Of a stretch of 64,000 nt of DNA, positions 58,713 through 64,000 are shown in pieces. Within the stretch, counting starts at the first letter, position 1. Each line of letters starts with the position of its first letter. The notes beneath the pieces are model-generated. The model was not told where the DNA came from. It saw only the letters and a program-made list of their open reading frames with translations, and ran no database searches. A program made the translations under genes and the position numbers. The stretch comes from Paraburkholderia fungorum. Lineage in GTDB: Bacteria; Pseudomonadota; Gammaproteobacteria; Burkholderiales; Burkholderiaceae. The stretch spans positions 1,984,001-2,048,000 of the forward strand of contig NZ_FNKP01000001.1 of assembly GCF_900099835.1 (NCBI RefSeq), in the 5' to 3' direction.

Positions 58713-60275
58713 TTACTGGCGACCGTACGTGTCGTCGAAACGCACGATATCGTCTTCGCCGAGATACGAGCCGGACTGCACCTCGATCATTTCGAGCGGC
58801 ATCTTGCCCGGATTTTCGAGGCGGTGGGTGACACCCAGCGGAATATAAGCCGACTCGTTTTCGGAGACGATAAAGCGCTCTTCACCTCGCGTGACGAGCG
58901 CTGTGCCGCGCACGACGATCCAGTGTTCCGCCCGGTGATGATGCATTTGCAGCGACAGGCGCGCGCCCGGCTTCACCACAATGCGCTTGACCTGGAAACG
59001 CTCGCCGGTATCGACGGAATCGTAATTGCCCCACGGACGATGCACCTTGCGATGGTTGGCCGCTTCGGCGCTGCCATCTTCGCGAAGGCGTCCGACAATC
59101 TTCTTGACGTCCTGCACGCGCGATTTGTCGGCAACCAGAATCGCGTCCGGCGTTTCGACGATGACGAGATCCTGCGTGCCCACGCAGGCAATCAGGCGTC
59201 CTTCCGAGTGGGCGAAGGTCGATGCCGCGCCTTCGAACATCACGCGGCCGCGCGCCACATTCTGATCCGCGTCTTTCTCGGAGATGTCCCAGATCGCGTC
59301 CCACGAACCCACGTCGGACCAGCCGGCTTTCAGCGGCACGACCACGCCCGATGCCGCGCTTTGATCGCCGCCGAGTTTTTCCATCACCGCATAGTCGATC
59401 GAATTCGACGGCGATGCGCTGAACGCGTCACGCTGCAGGCGGAAGAAGTCGCCGTCCGATTTACCGCCCGCGAAAGCTGCTTCGCAGGCTTCGAAAATGG
59501 CGGGCTGGAAGTGACGAATCGCCTTCAACCACGTCGACGCACGCATGATGAAAATGCCGCTGTTCCACCAGTATTCCTGCGATTCGATGTAGCGCTGCGC
59601 CAGTTCGAGATGCGGCTTCTCGACAAAGCGGTCGAGTTGGCGAGCAACAATCGACGCAGATGATTCGCCATCCGAATCAACGGCCGCGTTACCGCCTTCA
59701 GTTGTGCCAAGCGCCGCGCCGATGCGAATGTAGCCATAGCCGGTTTCCGCGCGGGTCGGCACGATACCCATCGTGACGATATGACCGGCTGCCGCGTGCC
59801 TGACGCCTGCAGCAACGGCGGCCTGAAATCCCTTGCCGTCGGTGACCGCGTGATCGGCGGGCATCACGACCATGATGCCGTCCTCGTCCTGCGCGGCGAT
59901 CGACAACGCGGCCACCGTCAGCGCCGGAGCCGTATCGCGGCCGGCCGGCTCGAGAATCAGACGCGTCGGCTTGCCGCTCGTGCGCAATTGCTCGGCGGTA
60001 GTGAAGCGCTGTTCTTCATTCGCGACCACGACGAGTTGTCCACTTAGCGGATAACCCGCTTCGAGTCCATCGAGTCGGCGCGTGGTGGATTGCAGCAGCG
60101 AATCGTCGCCGAGCAGTCCGATCAACTGCTTCGGATGCTGCTCACGCGACATCGGCCACAACCGCGTGCCGGAACCGCCCGCAAGAATCACGGGATGAAC
60201 CTTGAGCTTGACGTTCAGGGGCGTAGCTTGGGTGGACCGGGTGTCGGCAGACTTGGCCGTGACCGGAGCTGTCAT
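58713..60275 (-). CDS. Mannose-1-phosphate guanylyltransferase / mannose-6-phosphate isomerase
   Basis: A 520-residue bifunctional type II PMI/GMP enzyme. It converts fructose-6-phosphate to mannose-6-phosphate and mannose-1-phosphate to GDP-mannose. The pyrophosphorylase signature GGSGTRLWP is at 33-41. FVEKPHLELAQRYI and the C-terminal cupin motif with three His then RAEHW near 444-451 (isomerase metal site) are visible. It is a likely bceA (manC) homologue: the next genes match bceB, bceC and bceD of the cepacian cluster. GDP-mannose also feeds rhamnose and fucose routes. A ribosome-binding site (GAGGAG) precedes the start. Confidence 0.95.
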   Translation of the reverse strand: MTAPVTAKSADTRSTQATPLNVKLKVHPVILAGGSGTRLWPMSREQHPKQLIGLLGDDSLLQSTTRRLDGLEAGYPLSGQLVVVANEEQRFTTAEQLRTSGKPTRLILEPAGRDTAPALTVAALSIAAQDEDGIMVVMPADHAVTDGKGFQAAVAAGVRHAAAGHIVTMGIVPTRAETGYGYIRIGAALGTTEGGNAAVDSDGESSASIVARQLDRFVEKPHLELAQRYIESQEYWWNSGIFIMRASTWLKAIRHFQPAIFEACEAAFAGGKSDGDFFRLQRDAFSASPSNSIDYAVMEKLGGDQSAASGVVVPLKAGWSDVGSWDAIWDISEKDADQNVARGRVMFEGAASTFAHSEGRLIACVGTQDLVIVETPDAILVADKSRVQDVKKIVGRLREDGSAEAANHRKVHRPWGNYDSVDTGERFQVKRIVVKPGARLSLQMHHHRAEHWIVVRGTALVTRGEERFIVSENESAYIPLGVTHRLENPGKMPLEMIEVQSGSYLGEDDIVRFDDTYGRQ

Positions 60276-60930
60276 GATGAACTCCTCGAGGCTGGGTGAA
60301 TGCGTCGAGATTTAACACGACTTCTTCAATCAATAAAAGCGCGTTAAATGAAAACTATATAAAACGAATAATAAAATTCACCCGTCGATGAAGGAAAAAT
60401 GTCCGGTTAATTTATAAAAAAGAAAAATTACCCGAAAAAATTCGGAAGAGATTTTTTTACATCATTTTCTGCGTCAGAATAACGCCACAGGGTGTTGCGT
60501 AAGTTTCGTAGGGAAGCTGGCAGTCTTGCCCGCAGATGCTTACAGGACGGCCTGAAAATGCATACGAGAGCGACAAAAGCGGTAACAATTGCCGTACAAA
60601 ACTCGGAAAAAATGCCGAAATATTGACCGATACAATTTGAGATATTTTGCGGTCTTGCAGCGCGAATTTTAATATCGCTTTATCTATACCTGTACAAGGG
60701 TATTCACTCATTCCGACACATCTTTTCTGATCCGGGCATTCCGCTAATTCGGCGGCCGATTCCGGATCGGGAAATGGAAGGGCAATCGCACCGGTTCAAT
60801 CAGTTTCGCGTGGCGTATTGATTTACGCGACGCGGATACCGGCGTTGCGCGCCCATCCGGCGGACTGACGTGCAACGTAATTTCAACCTGGCAACGGACG
60901 ACACTTGACTGACGAACTGAGGGGCCGCGC
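60276..60930. promoter_or_regulatory. 655-bp AT-rich divergent control region between manC and bceB-like genes
   Basis: The stretch 60330-60720 is much more AT-rich than the rest of the window, with long A and T runs and a CCGAA-AAAA-TTCGG palindrome at 60432-60445. It separates manC (minus) from the undecaprenyl-phosphate transferase gene (plus). Such low-GC intergenic DNA often binds nucleoid silencers and regulators. An 84-residue minus frame at 60457-60711 is not convincing as a gene. No JUMPstart/ops element was found. Confidence 0.55.
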
Positions 60931-62328
60931 ATGCTGAGCGTTCTATCGAGAATCATCGACATCGCCATGGTCGCGCTTGGCGCCGCCATCGCGGCGGCCG
61001 TGCACAGCGGGAAAGTGGTGTGGCTGGACGACATGCAAAGCGTGTCGCTCGCGTTCGGCTGCCTGCTGATGGTGGTTTTTTTCCCGGCGCTGGGCATCTA
61101 TCAATCGTGGCGCGGCAAGCCGCTCTACGACCTGCTGTCGCGCGTCACGGGCGGCTGGCTGATGGTGGAGATCACGGGTGTGCTGATCAGCTTCAGCCTG
61201 CACCGCTCGGACGGTCTGTCGCGTCTATGGCTCGTGTACTGGGCGCTCGCCACGGTGGTGCTGCTGATCATCACCAAGGTCATCGTCTATTCGATTCTGC
61301 GCGGGCTGCGGCGCGAAGGCTTCAACCAGCGCGCGGTGGCGATCGTCGGTGGCGCGCCGTATGGACGCTTTCTGATCGAGCAGATGCGCAGCCGCCCGGA
61401 AGCAGGGTTTAGTCCGGTTGTCGTGTTCGACGAGGACGGCACCATCAATCCGTACGAAGACCCGGATGCGGCCAACGCAATCGACGGCGTACCCGTCGAG
61501 CGCGACTATCAACGGATGATTCAACTCGTGCGTCAGCGTTCGATCCGCGAATTGTGGCTGGCGCTGCCGATTTCGAAAGAGAAGGCGATCCATCGCTTCG
61601 TGATGGATCTGCGCAACGACTTCGTGAATATCCGTTTCATACCGGACGTGCGCAGCCTCACGCTGTTCAATCAGCCGATGGTCGAATTGCTCGGCGTACC
61701 CGCGATCAACCTCGCCGCGTCGCCGATCACCGATCTGCGCGTGCTGCCCAAGCGTGTATTCGACCGGCTGTTCGCGCTTGCTGCGTTGACCGCGCTGTCG
61801 CCGCTGATGATCGTGATCGCCGTGATGGTGAAAGTCAGCTCGCCTGGGCCGGTGTTTTTCCGGCAGAAACGCAAGGGCATCGACGGCAATCAGTTCGAGA
61901 TCTACAAATTCCGCTCGATGAAGATGCACAAGGAAGAGGCCGGCAAGATCACTCAGGCCACGCGCCGCGACCCGCGCATCACGGCGGTCGGCGCGTTCCT
62001 GCGGCGCACGAGCCTCGACGAATTGCCGCAATTCATCAACGTGCTGCGCGGCGAGATGTCGGTGGTCGGCCCGCGTCCGCATGCGCTCGAACACGACGAC
62101 ATCTACAAGGATCTGGTGAAGGGCTACATGCACCGCTACCGGATCAAACCAGGCATCACCGGCTGGGCGCAGATCAACGGCTATCGCGGCGAAACCGACC
62201 GCATCGAAAAGATGATGGGGCGCGTCAAGCTCGATCTGTACTACATGCAGCACTGGACCTTCTGGCTCGACATCAAGATCGTCGTGCTGACGCTGTGGAA
62301 GGGCTTCGCGGGCAGCAACGCGTATTGA
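60931..62328 (+). CDS. Undecaprenyl-phosphate glucose phosphotransferase (exopolysaccharide initiation)
   Basis: A 465-residue polyprenol-phosphate hexose-1-phosphate transferase of the WcaJ class. It starts polysaccharide repeat-unit assembly by moving glucose-1-phosphate from UDP-glucose to undecaprenyl phosphate. About four N-terminal membrane helices (for example [13 protein letters not shown] and [17 protein letters not shown]) are followed by a soluble nucleotide-fold domain. The catalytic bacterial sugar transferase domain starts near 276 ([18 protein letters not shown]), with [42 protein letters not shown] and [14 protein letters not shown]. It is a likely bceB homologue. A GAGGGG ribosome-binding site precedes the ATG. 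Confidence 0.95.
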   Translation: MLSVLSRIIDIAMVALGAAIAAAVHSGKVVWLDDMQSVSLAFGCLLMVVFFPALGIYQSWRGKPLYDLLSRVTGGWLMVEITGVLISFSLHRSDGLSRLWLVYWALATVVLLIITKVIVYSILRGLRREGFNQRAVAIVGGAPYGRFLIEQMRSRPEAGFSPVVVFDEDGTINPYEDPDAANAIDGVPVERDYQRMIQLVRQRSIRELWLALPISKEKAIHRFVMDLRNDFVNIRFIPDVRSLTLFNQPMVELLGVPAINLAASPITDLRVLPKRVFDRLFALAALTALSPLMIVIAVMVKVSSPGPVFFRQKRKGIDGNQFEIYKFRSMKMHKEEAGKITQATRRDPRITAVGAFLRRTSLDELPQFINVLRGEMSVVGPRPHALEHDDIYKDLVKGYMHRYRIKPGITGWAQINGYRGETDRIEKMMGRVKLDLYYMQHWTFWLDIKIVVLTLWKGFAGSNAY

Positions 62329-62422
62329 GTCCGGGCCGTGCAGAACGCTTTACGCATGACTGCATGGGCCGTACTCCTGAATCAACTTCACCGAATCAAC
62401 CCTTTTTTCCGAGGTGCAACAC

Positions 62423-63883
62423 ATGAACCTGACGATCATCGGTAGCGGCTACGTAGGCCTCGTGACGGGCGCATGTCTGGCCGACATCGGCCACGATGTG
62501 TTCTGTCTCGACGTCGATCAGCGCAAGATCGACGTGCTCAACGGCGGCGGCGTGCCGATCCATGAACCGGGTCTGCAGGAGATCATCGCGCGCAATCGCA
62601 AAGCGGGCCGCCTGAAGTTCTCGACCGATATCGAAGCGGCGGTCGCGCATGGCGATATCCAGTTCATCGCGGTCGGTACGCCGTCCGACGAAGACGGTTC
62701 CGCCGATCTGCAATACGTGCTTGCCGCCGCGCGCAATATCGGCCGGCATATGACGGGCTTCAAGGTGATCGTCGACAAATCGACGGTACCGGTCGGCACC
62801 GCTTCGCGCGTGCGCGACGTGGTGGCCGCAGAACTCGCATCACGCAAGGTCGATCACATGTTCTCGGTGGTGTCGAATCCCGAGTTCCTGAAAGAAGGCG
62901 CGGCGGTCGAAGACTTCACGCGGCCCGATCGCATTGTGCTCGGTTGCGATGAAGATGTTCCTGGCGAGAAGGCGCGCGAACTGATCAAGCGCCTCTATGC
63001 GCCGTTCAACCGCAATCGCGAACGCACGCTGTACATGGATGTGCGCTCGGCGGAATTCACCAAATACGCGGCCAATGCGATGCTCGCCACGCGTATCTCG
63101 TACATGAACGAACTGGCGAATCTGGCCGATCGCGTCGGTGCGGATATCGAAGCAGTGCGTCGCGGTATCGGCTCCGATCCGCGCATTGGTTACGACTTTC
63201 TGTATGCCGGTTGCGGTTATGGCGGCTCGTGTTTTCCGAAGGACGTGCAGGCATTGATCCGCACGGCGGCCGACCAGGGCTCGAATCTGCGCATTCTCGA
63301 AGCGGTCGAAGCCGTCAACGACTCGCAGAAAAAGATTCTCGCGAACAAGATCGTCGCGCGTCTGGGCGAAGACCTGTCGGATCGCACGTTCGGCGTGTGG
63401 GGCCTCGCGTTCAAGCCGAATACCGACGACATGCGCGAAGCACCGTGCCGTCCGCTGATCGCGGAACTGCTGCGGCGCGGCGCGACGGTGAAGGCGTACG
63501 ACCCGGTTGCGATCGACGAAGCGAAGCGCGTGTTCGCGCTCGATCTGAAGGACGTGCCGCAACAGCACGCGCGCCTGCAGTTCGTGAACGACGAGATGGA
63601 AGCTGCCGACGGCGCCGATGCGCTGGTGATCCTCACCGAGTGGAAAGTCTTCAAGAGCCCGGACTTCGATTCGCTGAAGCAGATCCTGAAGACGCCGCTG
63701 ATTTTCGACGGCCGCAACCTGTACGAACCGGATGCGCTGCTCGAACTGGGTATCGAGTATCACGCGATCGGCCGTCAGCACGCACTGCGCAACGCGCCGG
63801 CGCGAGTCGGCGCGAACGGCTTGCCGCTCGCGCACGCGGGTGTCGATGTCGATGCGCTGAAAGCCTCGGCGTTCAGCAACTGA
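62423..63883 (+). CDS. UDP-glucose 6-dehydrogenase
   Basis: A 486-residue enzyme that oxidises UDP-glucose to UDP-glucuronate using two NAD. It begins [24 protein letters not shown] (read in two parts), with the NAD-binding GSGYVG at residues 7-12. The catalytic Cys270 is in [24 protein letters not shown] and the C-terminal [16 protein letters not shown] are conserved. The last ~40 residues (after [18 protein letters not shown]) are a normal variable tail. I start at 62423; an ATG at 62414 would add three residues. It is a likely bceC homologue: glucuronate is a cepacian component. Confidence 0.96.
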   Translation: MNLTIIGSGYVGLVTGACLADIGHDVFCLDVDQRKIDVLNGGGVPIHEPGLQEIIARNRKAGRLKFSTDIEAAVAHGDIQFIAVGTPSDEDGSADLQYVLAAARNIGRHMTGFKVIVDKSTVPVGTASRVRDVVAAELASRKVDHMFSVVSNPEFLKEGAAVEDFTRPDRIVLGCDEDVPGEKARELIKRLYAPFNRNRERTLYMDVRSAEFTKYAANAMLATRISYMNELANLADRVGADIEAVRRGIGSDPRIGYDFLYAGCGYGGSCFPKDVQALIRTAADQGSNLRILEAVEAVNDSQKKILANKIVARLGEDLSDRTFGVWGLAFKPNTDDMREAPCRPLIAELLRRGATVKAYDPVAIDEAKRVFALDLKDVPQQHARLQFVNDEMEAADGADALVILTEWKVFKSPDFDSLKQILKTPLIFDGRNLYEPDALLELGIEYHAIGRQHALRNAPARVGANGLPLAHAGVDVDALKASAFSN

Positions 63884-63950
63884 TCTCGTCGAGTCACATC
63901 GAGTGTTACCGGGTCGCCGCGCCACCATTCGCCTCACCAGGGAGCCTGCC

Positions 63951-64000
63951 ATGTTCGCCAACGTTCTGATCGTCTGCCACGCCAACGTGTGCCGTTCGCC
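63951..64000 (+). CDS. Low-molecular-weight protein-tyrosine phosphatase, 5' end only
   Basis: The gene starts at 63951 with MFANVLIVCHANVCRSP and is cut by the window end. The C-x5-R-S phosphatase loop (CHANVCRS) is complete. The GGGAG ribosome-binding site lies just upstream. Position after the UDP-glucose dehydrogenase matches bceD of cepacian clusters, whose product dephosphorylates the tyrosine autokinase that controls chain length. The rest of the gene is not visible. Confidence 0.88.
   Translation, partial: MFANVLIVCHANVCRS

Noticed and set aside
60457..60711. 84-codon frame on the minus strand in the AT-rich manC/bceB gap
   Set aside because: Only a weak ribosome-binding site, no recognisable domain, and AT-rich codon use unlike neighbouring genes; better explained as chance in a control region.

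Overview
The window is chromosomal DNA from a high-GC betaproteobacterium. Gene content and order (tig-clpP-clpX-lon-hupB, a tesA/ybbA divergent pair, mltG-tmk-holB-tatD, and the start of a cepacian-type exopolysaccharide cluster) point to Burkholderia sensu lato, most likely Paraburkholderia. This placement rests on family recognition, not on a database search. Almost all of the window is ordinary core genome: coding density is high, and there is no integrase, prophage, intact insertion sequence or CRISPR array.

Layout. 0.2-1.9 kb: glycerate kinase with a downstream MarR regulator (minus strand). 2.5-11.8 kb: the proteostasis block tig, clpP, clpX, lon, hupB, then tRNA-Val and tRNA-Asp, then a membrane-anchored PpiD-type chaperone. 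Strong hairpin/T-tract terminators separate most of these units. 11.9-19 kb: a small lipoprotein, the tesA/ybbA pair whose start codons overlap, pgi, the NAD(P)HX repair enzyme nnr, and a DadA-like oxidoreductase. 19.3-27.6 kb: purL, then on the minus strand a PpiC-type foldase, bolA, yciB, msrB and selO. 27.9-33.2 kb: a beta-oxidation set (acyl-CoA ligase, a hydratase/dehydrogenase fusion and a thiolase), with a degenerate 45-bp tandem repeat array touching the thiolase ribosome-binding site. 33.3-41.9 kb: a WHy-domain lipoprotein, a DUF2917 gene divergent from a MocR regulator, a thioesterase, two oxidoreductases, an HSL-type esterase, an NRDE protein and ygfZ. 42-47.7 kb: mltG, tmk, holB, a GNAT acetyltransferase, tatD, an exported ankyrin protein and a Rap1a/Tai-like secreted protein. 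48-56.7 kb: an MscS-type channel, trehalose-6-phosphate synthase, a lone ABC/SMC-like ATPase, a glycosyltransferase, a SYLF lipoprotein, a small membrane protein, a duplicated PsiF protein and a YciI protein. 57.3-64 kb: an unusual transposase-derived gene, then manC and the divergent bceB-, bceC- and bceD-like genes. The last is cut by the window end.

The most interesting signal is the gene at 57299-58525. Its first ~90 residues look like the N-terminal DNA-binding domain of an IS5-family transposase (DUF4096 type). The DDE catalytic domain is absent and is replaced by an Ala/Pro-rich linker and a small unrelated globular domain. There are no terminal repeats, and the gene sits beside the exopolysaccharide genes. 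It looks like a domesticated transposase domain turned into a possible regulator. Other points worth checking are the thiolase repeat array, the MocR operator-like sites at 34380-34439, the long hairpin between nnr and pgi, and the AT-rich control region between manC and bceB.
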